A DNA stretch of 64,000 bases from Reyranellaceae bacterium (GCA_022844045.1 JALHMM010000010.1:1-64000); one strand, 5' to 3'; shown: positions 17,269 to 25,962, counted from the stretch's first letter. The notes: generated by a model not told the origin, from the letters alone. A program made the numbers and translations.

Positions 17269-17568
17269 CCTTCCCCCGCCAGCGGCAGGAGTGTCCGGGG
17301 AAAAATTTGCGAGTCGCTTCAAAGTCTTACGCCCACGCGAACTATTCGCTTTGGTCAGCACTCTCGACTCAGAACTGCCAATGTGAGTCATTGAATCACT
17401 TAGCACCGTTCCCCGGACAGCCCTGCGCCAGCGGGGGAAGGTGGCAGCGCAAAGCGCTGACGGATGGGGGTGGCTGGTGCGGCGACTCCCGTCATCGAGA
17501 CTGGTCGCTATACCGGCCACCCCCATCCGCCCTTCGGGCACCTTCCCCCGCCAGCGGGGGAAGGTAGT
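17269..17568. repeat. Type A palindromic repeat, copy 3, split by a MITE
   Basis: The left arm (ACCTTCCCCCGCCAGCGG) is separated from the rest by a 140-bp insertion; the remainder, from 17426, has the usual GGGGGAAGGTGGCAGCGC, TGACGGATGGGGGTGGC and CATCCGCCCTTCGGGCACC segments and a closing CGCCAGCGGGGGAAGGTAG arm. Without the insertion it would be an ordinary copy between the two Bug receptor genes. With the insertion it accounts for the whole gene-free stretch here. Confidence 0.85.
17286..17425. mobile_element. 140-bp MITE-like element with TIRs and 9-bp target duplication
   Basis: The ends are 17-bp inverted repeats matching at 15 of 17 positions: CAGGAGTGTCCGGGGAA at 17286-17302 and, read on the other strand, CAGGGCTGTCCGGGGAA at 17409-17425. 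The 9 bp outside each end are identical, CGCCAGCGG at 17277-17285 and 17426-17434, and continue the interrupted type A repeat. The interior is A/T-rich and has no coding capacity. This is the structure of a non-autonomous transposon moved by a transposase elsewhere; 9-bp duplications occur with several insertion sequence families, and I do not assign one. Confidence 0.88.
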
Positions 17569-17574
17569 GATGAG

Positions 17575-18579
17575 TTACTCCACCTTCGCGCCGGAGGCCT
17601 TGATCACCGGGGCCAGGCGCTGCTCGTCGGCGGCGCGGAAGGCTTCGGTGTCGGCGCGGCTCATCCACATGCGCGTGGCGCCCTGCTTGTCGAAGGCTTC
17701 GATCACGCGCGGGCTTTCGAGCGCCTTCCTGGTCAGCGCCGACATCTTCTCGACCATCGCCGGCGGCAGGTTGGCCGGACCGCACACGCCACCCCAGGAG
17801 GTGATCACAAAGCCGGGCATGATCTCGTTCATCGCCGGCAGCTCGGGCACGGCGGGGTGACGCTCTTTCGAGGTGACGCCGAAGCCTTTCACCTTGCCGC
17901 CCCTCATCAGGCCAAGCGGGCCGGGGATGTTGTCGAACATCATGTCGACCTGGCCGGCCAGCAGGTCCTGGTGCGCCGGCGCGCTGCCGCGATAGGGCAC
18001 GTGCAGGATGTTGATGCCCGCGAGCTGCTTGAACAGCTCGCCGCTGATCTGCGGCGAGGTGCCGGCGCCCGAGGAGGCGAAGGAGTACTTGCCGGGATTG
18101 GCCTTGGCCAGCGCGATGATCTCCTGGACGGTGTTGGCCGGGAAGTCGATACGCGTCATCAGCATGTTTGGCACTGACCACAGCATGGCGATGCCGGTGA
18201 AGTCCTTGGCCGCGTCGAACGGCAGCTTGGCGTAGAGCGTCGGCGCGATGGCGTGCGCGGCGATGGTGTAGAGGCCGACCGTGTAGCCGTCGGGTGTCGA
18301 GCGCGCGATCGCCTCGGCGCCGACATTGCCGCCCGAGCCGGCGCGGTTCTCGATGATGAATTGCTGGCCGGTCATCTCGGAAAGCTCGCGCGCGACGATG
18401 CGCGAGAGCGTGTCGGTCGGCCCACCGGCGGGGAAGACCACGATGTAGCGCACCGGCCGGTTCGGCCAGTCGTCGGCGGCACGGGCGACGCCCGAAGCCA
18501 GCATCGGCGTGGCCAACGCGCCACCGGTCATCACAAGCGCGCCACGGCGCGATACGCCACGCGGACCAATACGGCTCAT
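17575..18579 (-). CDS. Bug/TctC-type tripartite tricarboxylate receptor, paralogue 2
   Basis: This 334-residue receptor resembles its neighbour at 16202 throughout (DWPNRPVRYIVVFPAGGPTD, NRAGSGGNVGAEAIA, HVPYRGSAPAHQDLLAGQ), so the pair arose by tandem duplication. The N-terminus has an SRRGALVMTGGAL export signal. I start at MSRIGPRG, which has GGGAG 7 nt upstream; the frame is open 18 codons further. Differences in the pocket-facing loops suggest a different ligand from paralogue 1, but the ligand is unknown. Confidence 0.9.
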   Translation of the reverse strand: MSRIGPRGVSRRGALVMTGGALATPMLASGVARAADDWPNRPVRYIVVFPAGGPTDTLSRIVARELSEMTGQQFIIENRAGSGGNVGAEAIARSTPDGYTVGLYTIAAHAIAPTLYAKLPFDAAKDFTGIAMLWSVPNMLMTRIDFPANTVQEIIALAKANPGKYSFASSGAGTSPQISGELFKQLAGINILHVPYRGSAPAHQDLLAGQVDMMFDNIPGPLGLMRGGKVKGFGVTSKERHPAVPELPAMNEIMPGFVITSWGGVCGPANLPPAMVEKMSALTRKALESPRVIEAFDKQGATRMWMSRADTEAFRAADEQRLAPVIKASGAKVE

Positions 18580-18830
18580 CGAGTATCTCCCAACGGTATT
18601 CCCGCCCGTTTCCTCGGGTCGGGACGCGTTCACTGCCGTAACGGTGCGGCAAATTCAAGATCGCCCGACGCGGTCGCGACTTTCAGGGTCTTTCGGCCGC
18701 GTCGCTCCAGCGACGCGCATGACCTGACCTGAAGATAGAAACCCTTGTCCGCCAACGACTCTTGGCCCCTGTTCGACGCGCGTAGCGGCGGAAATCGAGG
18801 CGTTCGGCGAGTGGGTGTATTCTGGTCGGC

Positions 18831-20099
18831 ATGACCGACCCCAACATTGCCCTCTCCCCTCGTCACGAGCGCTTCGTCCTGGAATTCCTCAAGGACGGCA
18901 ACGCCACCCGCGCCTATGTCCGCGCCGGCTATTCGCCGCGCGGCGCCCAACCGAGCGCCTCCAGGCTGCTTTGCAAGCCGGCGATTGAGGCGGCCATCAC
19001 CGCCGGCCGCCAGCGCGTCGCCGCCGCGCTGGAGCTCTCCGTCGAGCGGCTGGGGCGCGAATACGCCAAGGTCGCCTTCGCCAATGTCGACGACTTCATC
19101 CAGGTCGAGGATGACGGCCGCCTGCGCGTCGATCTGGAGAAAGCCGGCAAGGCGCAACGCGCCGGCATCGTCGAGCTGAAAGTCTCCAACCATAGAAAAC
19201 CAGAGCAAGTGGTGACCCTGAAGCTCGGCAAGCTGCAGGCGCTGGCGGCGCTGACCAAGCAAGTCGGCCTGTTCGCCAAGAAGCCCGAGCCGGCGCTGCC
19301 GACGGCGGATCGCGAGCGCTACGAGTGGGCGATCGCCAAGCTCGGTGAGGAGCTGTGGCAGACGAAGGAGCGGCTGGAGGACGCGGAGGACGAGCGTGAG
19401 GAGGCGCGGGTCGAGCTGACGGCGATCAAGATGCAACGCATCGCCGAGGACCTCGAAGCGTCGCGCGAACTCGGGGATGATCCGGATATACCTGATCCCG
19501 ATGCCGAGGAGGACGTGGAGCCTCCCCAGGACGGAGCGATCGCGTCTGGCTCGAACGACCACCGACCTCATGCTGAGGAGGCCGCGCATGCGGCCGTCTC
19601 GAAGCATGGGCCACAGGCAGCGAGCGTGTCGCTCGGCGCTGGAGACGCGCCGCGGGAAGACCCGGATTTCTCCCCTTCTCCCCGCGAAGGTCAGGGGCCG
19701 CGGACGGCCCCGAGGGAGAAGGTGCCGAGCGATAGCGAGGCGGATGAGGGGCTTCCTCGTGCCACTACGGACGTCGTGGTTGTTGAGACTCCGGAAAGCC
19801 CCTCATCCGCCCTTCGGGCACCTTCTCCCCGCATACGCGGGGAGAAGGAAAACCATAGCAATCCATGTGCGATAGCCGCGCCCGAAGAACCGCGGCCGCC
19901 GATCGTGCTGAAGGGGCTGGGGCCGCCCGATCCGCCGAGGCCGAAGCGGGCGCCATCACCGCCGCCGCAGCCGCAGCCACAGCCGCATGTGGCCGGCGCC
20001 GGAAACGGGACGATCTTCTGGAACACCGCGCGCCAGCCGCCATCGGGACTCACGTGGCACGAAATCCTGCGCCAGGGCGGCCGGTTCCCGGGACGATGA
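18831..20099 (+). CDS. Terminase small subunit-like protein with repeat-derived tail
   Basis: Residues 1 to about 150 resemble the phage terminase small subunit family (LSPRHERFVLEFLKDGNATR, AYVRAGYSPRGAQPSASRLL, followed by a helical oligomerisation region). Residues about 170-215 form an acidic, coiled-coil-like helix. From about residue 240 to 345 the frame runs through a half type D repeat and a complete type A-like repeat. A Pro-rich segment then leads to a short ordered-looking tail (GTIFWNTARQPPSGLTWHEI). No large terminase, portal or capsid gene is adjacent, so this is an orphan, perhaps domesticated. Confidence 0.7.
   Translation: MTDPNIALSPRHERFVLEFLKDGNATRAYVRAGYSPRGAQPSASRLLCKPAIEAAITAGRQRVAAALELSVERLGREYAKVAFANVDDFIQVEDDGRLRVDLEKAGKAQRAGIVELKVSNHRKPEQVVTLKLGKLQALAALTKQVGLFAKKPEPALPTADRERYEWAIAKLGEELWQTKERLEDAEDEREEARVELTAIKMQRIAEDLEASRELGDDPDIPDPDAEEDVEPPQDGAIASGSNDHRPHAEEAAHAAVSKHGPQAASVSLGAGDAPREDPDFSPSPREGQGPRTAPREKVPSDSEADEGLPRATTDVVVVETPESPSSALRAPSPRIRGEKENHSNPCAIAAPEEPRPPIVLKGLGPPDPPRPKRAPSPPPQPQPQPHVAGAGNGTIFWNTARQPPSGLTWHEILRQGGRFPGR
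19560..19856. repeat. Type D half copy and type A variant inside a coding frame
   Basis: About 19565-19615 matches one arm of repeat D (CATGCTGAGGAGGCCGCG, GTCTCGAAGCATGGGCCAC). About 19676-19852 is a type A relative whose arms read CCTTCTCCCCGCG and GCGGGGAGAAGG, with CCCTCATCCGCCCTTCGGGC inside. A 24-bp palindromic segment at 19691-19714 interrupts the left arm. All of it is kept open in the frame of the terminase-like gene. CCATGTGCGATAG follows at 19863. Confidence 0.8.
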
Positions 20100-20162
20100 A
20101 GGTGTCATCGACGTCTTTACCTTCGCCCGCTGGCGCAGGAAGGTGAGGGAGGGGAGAACGCC

Positions 20163-21983
20163 ATGCCCGATCGTGACGACCTTGGCTCGGCCTGGAAGGT
20201 GCCGCCCAGCCGCTACTTCGCCAGCCGGCCGGCCGAGCACGCGATCGGCAAGCCGTTTTCGCTCTACGTCGCCATGGCCGATGGCTGCCGCATCGCGCTC
20301 GACGTGCATCTGCCGGACGGCGACGCATCGCGGCGCAGGCCCACGGTGCTGATCCTCACGCCCTATGTCAGGCGCTTCGAGCTGGCCGAGGGCGCCAACG
20401 ATGTCGAGGCTTCGCCGAATTCCTACCGCTACCGCGACATGTTCACCGCGCGCGGCTACGCCGTGGTCGTGGTCGACGCGCGCGGCACCGGCGCCAGCTT
20501 CGGCACGCGCGATTCCTTCCGCTCGCCGCGCGAGCGCGACGACTATCGCGCCATCGCCGACTGGATCGTGGCGCAGCCCTGGAGCGACGGCGCGATCGGC
20601 GCCACCGGCATCTCCTATCTCGGCGCCGCCTGCGATTTCCTCGCCAGCACCGGGCACAAGGCGGTCAAGGCGATCGCGCCGCTTTTCGCAGTCTGGGATA
20701 CCTGGAGCGACAACTATTATCCCGGCGGCATGCTGATCAAGCGGCTGGCGCTGGTCTATGACGAGCTGATGCTGGCGCTCGATCACGACCGGCGCGATCT
20801 GCGCAGCCAGTTCTCCTACTTCAGCAATCCCGCGCTGAAGGGGCCGCAGCCGGTCGACGCCGATACCGACGGATCGCTGGCGCGCGCCGCGGTGCGGGAG
20901 CATCTCGCGAACTTCCGCATGCCCGACTTCATGACGGAGTTCAAATTCCGCGACGACTCGCTGCCCTACGATCCCGCGTTCACGCCGGCCGCGTTCAGCC
21001 CCTACAACTACCTCGACCAGATTCCCGAGGACGTCGCGGTCTACGCGATCTCCGGCTGGATGGACGGCGCCGGCTATGCCAACGGCACGCTGTCGCGGTA
21101 CCTCACGCTGCCCAACGCCGAACGCCGCGTGATGCTGGGGCCGTGGGATCATGGTGCACGTGTGAACTCTTCTCCGTGGCGTTCCCGTGTCGAACCCGAG
21201 CTGCCGGTGCTGGGCGAGGTGTTGCGTTTCTTCGACCAACACCTCGCCGGCCGCGACACCGGGCTGAAGGACGAGGCGCCGATCCACTATTTCACCGTGC
21301 ACGCCGAGGAGTGGCGCGCGGCGACCGCGTGGCCGCCAGTGAGCGGCACGGCACGGCTCTACACCGCGCCCGACGGGCAGCTCGCGACGGCGCAGCCCGA
21401 CACACCGAGCGCGGTGACGTATCAGGCGAACTTCGCCGCCGGCACCGGTTTCCAGACGCGCTACGAGCGCATCGCCGGCATCGATGCCACGGCCTACTAC
21501 GCCGATTGGTCGAAACGGCAGGACCAGTTGCTGAGCTTCACCGGCCCGGCGCTGGAGCGTGATCTGGAGATCGCCGGCCATCCCGTGGTGTCGTTGTGGC
21601 TGGCGTCGAGCGAGCTCGACGCCGCGGTGTTCGTCTATCTCACCGAGATCGAGGCCGACGGCACGGCGCGTTATGTCACCGAGGGGCTGCTGCGCGCGAT
21701 CCATCGCGCCGAGGCACCGGCACCACGCAACTACCGCACCACCTGGCCTTGGCGCAGCTTCTCGCGCGCGGCGGCGAAGCCGATGCCGGTGGGTCAGCCG
21801 CAACTTCTACGGTTCGCGCTGCTGCCCACCGCCTGGCGCTTCGCCAAGGGCAGCCGCATCCGCGTTTCGATCGCCGGTGCCGATGCCGACCACTTCGTGC
21901 AAACCCCACACGGTCGCCCGCCACTGCTCACCGTGCTGAGCGGCGGCGAGAAGGCCAGTGCTATCGAGCTGCCGACCGCCTAA
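20163..21983 (+). CDS. CocE/NonD family hydrolase
   Basis: The 606-residue enzyme has the S15/CocE alpha/beta-hydrolase layout. The nucleophile is S151 in GATGISYLG after VVVVDARGTGASFG, the acid is in ISGWMDGAGY and the His in GPWDHGAR. A C-terminal jelly-roll domain (ALERDLEIAGHPVVSLWL to the end) completes it. Relatives hydrolyse esters or acylated peptides, including cocaine esterase and glutaryl acylases; the substrate here is unknown. GAGGGAGGGGAGAA precedes the ATG. A small degenerate inverted repeat (about 20118-20144) lies in the upstream gap. Confidence 0.92.
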   Translation: MPDRDDLGSAWKVPPSRYFASRPAEHAIGKPFSLYVAMADGCRIALDVHLPDGDASRRRPTVLILTPYVRRFELAEGANDVEASPNSYRYRDMFTARGYAVVVVDARGTGASFGTRDSFRSPRERDDYRAIADWIVAQPWSDGAIGATGISYLGAACDFLASTGHKAVKAIAPLFAVWDTWSDNYYPGGMLIKRLALVYDELMLALDHDRRDLRSQFSYFSNPALKGPQPVDADTDGSLARAAVREHLANFRMPDFMTEFKFRDDSLPYDPAFTPAAFSPYNYLDQIPEDVAVYAISGWMDGAGYANGTLSRYLTLPNAERRVMLGPWDHGARVNSSPWRSRVEPELPVLGEVLRFFDQHLAGRDTGLKDEAPIHYFTVHAEEWRAATAWPPVSGTARLYTAPDGQLATAQPDTPSAVTYQANFAAGTGFQTRYERIAGIDATAYYADWSKRQDQLLSFTGPALERDLEIAGHPVVSLWLASSELDAAVFVYLTEIEADGTARYVTEGLLRAIHRAEAPAPRNYRTTWPWRSFSRAAAKPMPVGQPQLLRFALLPTAWRFAKGSRIRVSIAGADADHFVQTPHGRPPLLTVLSGGEKASAIELPTA

Positions 21984-21987
21984 GAGT

Positions 21988-22112
21988 TACCTTCCCCCGG
22001 AGGGGGAAGGTGTCGCGGAGCGACGGAAGGGGGATGTCGAAGACGAACAGAGGAGTCCGTCTTCGACATCCCCCTTCCGCCCTTCGGGCACCTTCCCCCT
22101 CCGGGGGAAGGG
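21988..22112. repeat. Type A palindromic repeat, copy 5
   Basis: A complete copy with ACCTTCCCCCGGAGGGGGAA, a central GATGTCGAAGACG/CGTCTTCGACATC pair, CCTTCGGGCACC and CTCCGGGGGAAGGG. It ends 19 bp before the start codon of the next gene. The count numbers the in-frame copy at 19676 as copy 4. Confidence 0.85.
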
Positions 22113-22131
22113 AAGAAAACAGGAGTCCATC

Positions 22132-22683
22132 ATGAGAAGCCCGCTTTGGTTCGTGCTCGCCGGCGTGATCGCCGTCGCCGGCTTTGTCGCCGCCGGCTTC
22201 CATGTCGTCTCGGGCATCGGCGGGATCGAGGGCCGGCTGATGCAGGTCGTGATGCCTGGCAGCGCCGTGCTGAATCTGAAAGCGCCGGGCACCTACTCGA
22301 TCTACTACGAGCACAAGAGCGTCGTGGACGGCCAGGTCCATGTTGGCACCGGCATGGCTGGCCTGCGGCTGTCGATGCGCGGGCCCGGCGGCGACGTGCA
22401 GCTGGTGCCGAACAGTGGCGGCGCCACCTACACGTTCGGCCGTCGCGAAGGACGCTCGGTCTATTCCTTCACCGCGACGACGCCGGGCGAGTACCGCATC
22501 ACCGGCACGCTGCCCGAAGGCCGCAGCGAGCCCAAAGTCGTGCTGGGAGTGGAGAGCGGGCTGATCGGCGGCATGGCGCGCATGGTCGGCGGGGCGATCG
22601 GCATGGCCTTCGGCGGCCTGGCGATCGCCGGCATCCTTGTCATCGTCACGTTGTTGCAAAGGCAAAAGGCGAAGCGCGCCTGA
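22132..22683 (+). CDS. Membrane-anchored protein of unknown function
   Basis: This 183-residue protein has a hydrophobic helix at each end (about residues 5-27 and 150-174) enclosing a periplasmic beta-rich domain (APGTYSIYYEHKS, GEYRITGTLPEG). I do not recognise the family. The start is the ATG with AGGAG 6 nt upstream, immediately after a type A repeat; the open frame continues backwards through the repeat but that part is not coding. A charged QRQKAKRA tail follows the last helix. It is co-directional with the TRAP permease genes 127 bp on, without a clear link. Confidence 0.75.
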   Translation: MRSPLWFVLAGVIAVAGFVAAGFHVVSGIGGIEGRLMQVVMPGSAVLNLKAPGTYSIYYEHKSVVDGQVHVGTGMAGLRLSMRGPGGDVQLVPNSGGATYTFGRREGRSVYSFTATTPGEYRITGTLPEGRSEPKVVLGVESGLIGGMARMVGGAIGMAFGGLAIAGILVIVTLLQRQKAKRA

Positions 22684-22809
22684 TCCCATCGTTCCTCGCT
22701 TCTTCATTCGGCGCTACGCTCGACAAGACGGATGGGCTAGCCTTGCCGCAACACCGGTGGCGCACACGACCCGAACACGGGCGGCCGCCGGGCGAAAGCG
22801 GGAGGCGGT

Positions 22810-23451
22810 ATGACGGGTGATGGATCGGCCGCGCTGGCGGCCGCGCACCGCTACTGGTCGCGGCTCGAGGATGGGATGAACCTGATCGCCGCCGCCGCGA
22901 TCTTTGTCCTGATGTTCATCGGCGTCTTCCAGATCGTCGGCCGCACGGCGTTCGACACCGCGATCCACGGCTATATCGACTACATGGAGCAGGCGAGCGC
23001 GCTGTTCGCCTTTCTCGGCATCGCCTACGCCCAGCGCACCGGCGCGCATATCCGCATGGACCTGCTGCTGCGCGGCGTCTCCAAGCGCTTCCTGTGGTCG
23101 ATGGAGCTGTTCGCCGTGCTGGTGGCGCTGGTGATCATCACCATCCTGGTCCAGACGACCTTCGAGAACTTCCTGCGCGCATATCAGCTTGGCGACTCGA
23201 CCATCGACATCAAGCTCAAGACCTGGCCGACCAAGCTGCTGGTGCCCTTCGTGCTCGCCGTGCTGTGGCTGCGGCTCGCCCTGCAGGCCACGGACTACGC
23301 GCGGCTGGTCGCCTATCCCGACGCGACGCCGATCGCCGTGCCGGTGATCGAGACCATCGAGGTCCAGGCGCGGCAGGAGATCGAGGACGCCCTGGGTCGC
23401 GAGGAGAAGAGGGGCCGCGAAGAGAAGACGTCCGGGGAGAAGCGGTCATGA
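22810..23451 (+). CDS. TRAP transporter small permease (DctQ type)
   Basis: The 213-residue protein has four transmembrane helices and the DctQ pattern: MNLIAAAAIFVLMFIGVFQI, then DYMEQASALFAFLGIAYAQRTGAHIRMD in helix 2, the most conserved stretch of the family. It forms the membrane part of a TRAP carboxylate importer with the large permease, whose ATG overlaps this gene's stop (ATGA). The C-terminal 40 residues are highly charged. A GGGAGG site precedes the start. Confidence 0.92.
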   Translation: MTGDGSAALAAAHRYWSRLEDGMNLIAAAAIFVLMFIGVFQIVGRTAFDTAIHGYIDYMEQASALFAFLGIAYAQRTGAHIRMDLLLRGVSKRFLWSMELFAVLVALVIITILVQTTFENFLRAYQLGDSTIDIKLKTWPTKLLVPFVLAVLWLRLALQATDYARLVAYPDATPIAVPVIETIEVQARQEIEDALGREEKRGREEKTSGEKRS

Positions 23452-24752
23452 GCATCGATCCGCTCACCATCGGCATCATCGGCTGCGGCCTGCTGATCCT
23501 GCTCTGCGTGCTGGGCGTGCGCATCGCCTTCTCGGCGGCGATCGTCGGCGCCTTCGGCCTCGTCGCGATCACCGGCTGGGGTCCGGGTTTGCGCACCGCC
23601 GGCATCGTGCCGCACGCCTCGGTGGTGAACTACACGCTCTCCGTGCTGCCGATGTTCATCCTCATCGGCTATCTCGCCTATTACGCCGGCATCACCCAGG
23701 CCGCCTTCGAGGCGGCGCGGCGCTGGCTCGGCTGGCTGCCGGGCGGGCTCGCGATCGCCACGGTCTACGCCGTCGCCGGTTTCTCCGCCGTGTCGGGCGC
23801 CAACACGGCGGCCGCCGCCGTCTTCGCCAAGGTGGCGATCCCTGAAATGCTGAAGGCCGGCTACAACAAGCGGCTGGCCGCCGGCGTGGTCGCCGCCGGC
23901 GCCACGCTTGATTCGCTGATCCCGCCCAGCGCGCTGCTGGTGGTCTACGGCATCATCACCGAGCAGTCGGTCGGCAAGCTGCTGGTCGCGGGCTTCGCGC
24001 CCGGCCTGTTCTCGGCCCTGGTCTACACGGCGATCATCCTGGTGATGTGCTGGCGCAACCCGTCCTATGGCCGGCCGATCCGCGGCTACACCTGGCCGCA
24101 GCGCGTGTCCTCGCTGCCCGGCACGTTTCCGATCATCCTGGTGATCGCCATCATCTTCTGCTCGATGCTGTGGGGCTGGGCGACGCCCACAGAGGCCGGC
24201 GCGCTGGGCGCGGCCTGCGTGCTCGTGATCGCGCTGGCCAACCGGATGAAATGGCCCGAGCTGCGCGGCGCGCTGCTCGAGACGGCCAAGCTGACGGCGG
24301 TGATCTTCACCGTCGTCTGGGGCGTGCTGATCTTCGTGCGCTTTCTCGGCTTCGCCGGCCTACCGGAGCAGCTCGCGACGTGGGTCACCGGGCTGAAGGT
24401 CGCGCCGATCTGGATCCTGCTGTCGATCTACGCGATCTACCTGATCCTCGGCACCATACTCGAGGGCGTCGGCATGTTCCTGCTGACCCTGCCGGTCGTG
24501 TTCCCGGTGATCGAGGCGCTGGGCTACGACCCGATCTGGTTCGGCATCATTCTGGTGAAGCTCAACGGCATCGCCACGCTCTCGCCACCGGTCGGCCTCG
24601 TGGTCTTCGTCGTCAACGGCGTGCGGCCGGATATCTCGGTCGCCGACATCTTCCGCGGCATCTGGCCGTTCATTCTCGCCGACATCATCACCATCGCCTG
24701 CCTGACGGCCTTCCCGGAGATCGTGACCTTCATCCTCGACGCGGCGGGGTAG
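23448..24752 (+). CDS. TRAP transporter large permease (DctM type)
   Basis: The 434-residue membrane protein has about 12 hydrophobic segments and typical DctM motifs: VSGANTAAAAVFAKVAIPEM, the LDSLIPPSALLVVYGIITE loop, and GVGMFLLTLPVVFPVI with KLNGIATLSPPVGLVVFVVNG near the end. It is the sodium-driven transport subunit. The start overlaps the small permease gene by 4 nt. The matching P-type receptor lies downstream on the opposite strand, an unusual arrangement for a TRAP locus. Confidence 0.93.
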   Translation: MSIDPLTIGIIGCGLLILLCVLGVRIAFSAAIVGAFGLVAITGWGPGLRTAGIVPHASVVNYTLSVLPMFILIGYLAYYAGITQAAFEAARRWLGWLPGGLAIATVYAVAGFSAVSGANTAAAAVFAKVAIPEMLKAGYNKRLAAGVVAAGATLDSLIPPSALLVVYGIITEQSVGKLLVAGFAPGLFSALVYTAIILVMCWRNPSYGRPIRGYTWPQRVSSLPGTFPIILVIAIIFCSMLWGWATPTEAGALGAACVLVIALANRMKWPELRGALLETAKLTAVIFTVVWGVLIFVRFLGFAGLPEQLATWVTGLKVAPIWILLSIYAIYLILGTILEGVGMFLLTLPVVFPVIEALGYDPIWFGIILVKLNGIATLSPPVGLVVFVVNGVRPDISVADIFRGIWPFILADIITIACLTAFPEIVTFILDAAG

Positions 24753-24764
24753 TCATGCCGCTGG

Positions 24765-24851
24765 CTGTCATCCCGAGCATCGCGAGGGATCCAGGGCGAT
24801 CTGGATTCCTCGCTTCGCTTCAGGGGCCGCGGACGGCCCCGAGAATGACAG
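24765..24851. repeat. Type B inverted repeat, copy 3, with inserted palindrome
   Basis: The outer arms are CTGTCATCCCGAGC and a degenerate GAATGACAG. Between them the right arm is broken by the same 24-bp palindromic segment found at 19691 (here 24820-24843; core GGGGCCGCGGACGGCCCC). The copy lies between the convergent dctM-type and dctP-type genes, a natural place for a two-way terminator. Confidence 0.75.
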
Positions 24852-24852
24852 G

Positions 24853-25893
24853 TCAAGACTTCGGCGGCGTTCCGGCTTCCTTGAGCAGGAAGTTCAGGAG
24901 CTCGCGGCCGGGAATGCCCTGCGCCTCGCGCTTCGCCACCCATTCCTCCCATACCGGCTCGCCGCCGGCCTTGCGGAAGGCGGCGATTTCCTCGGGCTTG
25001 TACCGGAGGAACTCCAGCTTCTTCTTGAACAGCGGGATGTTCTTCTCGTCGGCCGCCGCGTAGGCGCCCTTCAACGCCGCGTGCGCCGCCGGCACGGCCT
25101 CCATCAGCAGATCCTGGTACTGCTTGGGCAGCTCGGCCCAGCGCTGGGTATGGATCAGGGTCGGGCAGCCGACGTTCCCGAGATTCATGTTCTCGGTGTA
25201 CCACTTGCCGACCTCGTAGGTGCGGTAGGCTTGGTGCGCGTAGGTCGTCGGGAAGGCCGCCGCGTCGACCGTGCCGCGCTCCAGCGAGGTGTAGACCTCG
25301 GTGGCGTCGACCGAGGTCGGCACCGCGCCCAGCTTGCGCATCGCCTCGCCGATGCCGGCCAGCGCGCGCACGCGCATGCCCTTGAAGTCGGCCACGGTTC
25401 GCGGCGCCTTGCCGCGACCGACGAACTCGTTGTTCGGCAGCACGGCCGAGAGGTAGGGCATGGCGTTCCAGCCGGCGAACTCCTTGACGATCGCCGGGTG
25501 CTTGTAAAAGGCGCGATGGACCCGCTCCTGCGTGTCGAAGTCGGGGATCGGCAGGAACGGCAGGTCGAGCGCCGAGAAGGCCGGCAGCTTCTCCGGGTGG
25601 TACGAGGCGCAGATGTTGGTCATCTCCAGGCTGCCGACCTTCAGCGAGTCGAGCAGCTCCTTGGGCTGGCCGAAGCTCTCGTAGCCGATGGTGATCTGGA
25701 ACTTGCCGCCGGTGCGCTCGGCCATGAATTTCTTGAGTGTCTCGACGTTCTGGGTCGCGGCGCGCGGCTTGCCCCAGGCGCCGAGCTTCCACTTGACCTC
25801 CGGCCCGTCGACGATCTTCGCCTGGGCGAACGCGCTACTCGACCACGCCAAGACGCTGGCTGCCACGACGGCAGCGACGGTCAGACGGACCAT
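24853..25893 (-). CDS. TRAP transporter substrate-binding protein (DctP type)
   Basis: This 346-residue periplasmic receptor has a signal peptide ending SSSAFAQ and the DctP fold: LVVGTLEM-like KVGSLEMTNICASYHP, LPFLPIPDF, VRALAGIGEAMRKLGAVP and TSLERGTVDAAAFPTTY, the helix that binds the ligand carboxylate with the conserved Arg (RVRAL). It should serve the convergent QM permease pair. The chosen ATG has GAGGAG 7 nt upstream. It starts 69 bp after the SDR gene, so both may share a transcript. Confidence 0.92.
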   Translation of the reverse strand: MVRLTVAAVVAASVLAWSSSAFAQAKIVDGPEVKWKLGAWGKPRAATQNVETLKKFMAERTGGKFQITIGYESFGQPKELLDSLKVGSLEMTNICASYHPEKLPAFSALDLPFLPIPDFDTQERVHRAFYKHPAIVKEFAGWNAMPYLSAVLPNNEFVGRGKAPRTVADFKGMRVRALAGIGEAMRKLGAVPTSVDATEVYTSLERGTVDAAAFPTTYAHQAYRTYEVGKWYTENMNLGNVGCPTLIHTQRWAELPKQYQDLLMEAVPAAHAALKGAYAAADEKNIPLFKKKLEFLRYKPEEIAAFRKAGGEPVWEEWVAKREAQGIPGRELLNFLLKEAGTPPKS

Positions 25894-25962
25894 GGGATGT
25901 CTCCTCGGTGATTCCTCCGGCTGCCGATTCTTGCGACCGGCTGACGGCAACGTTACCGGGGC

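Noticed and set aside
18831-20099. A prophage around the terminase-like gene
   Set aside because: No large terminase, portal, capsid, integrase or lysis gene lies nearby; only a lone small-subunit-like gene is present.
19956-21803. 615-codon minus-strand open frame opposite the CocE hydrolase
   Set aside because: Antisense shadow of a gene with an intact catalytic triad.
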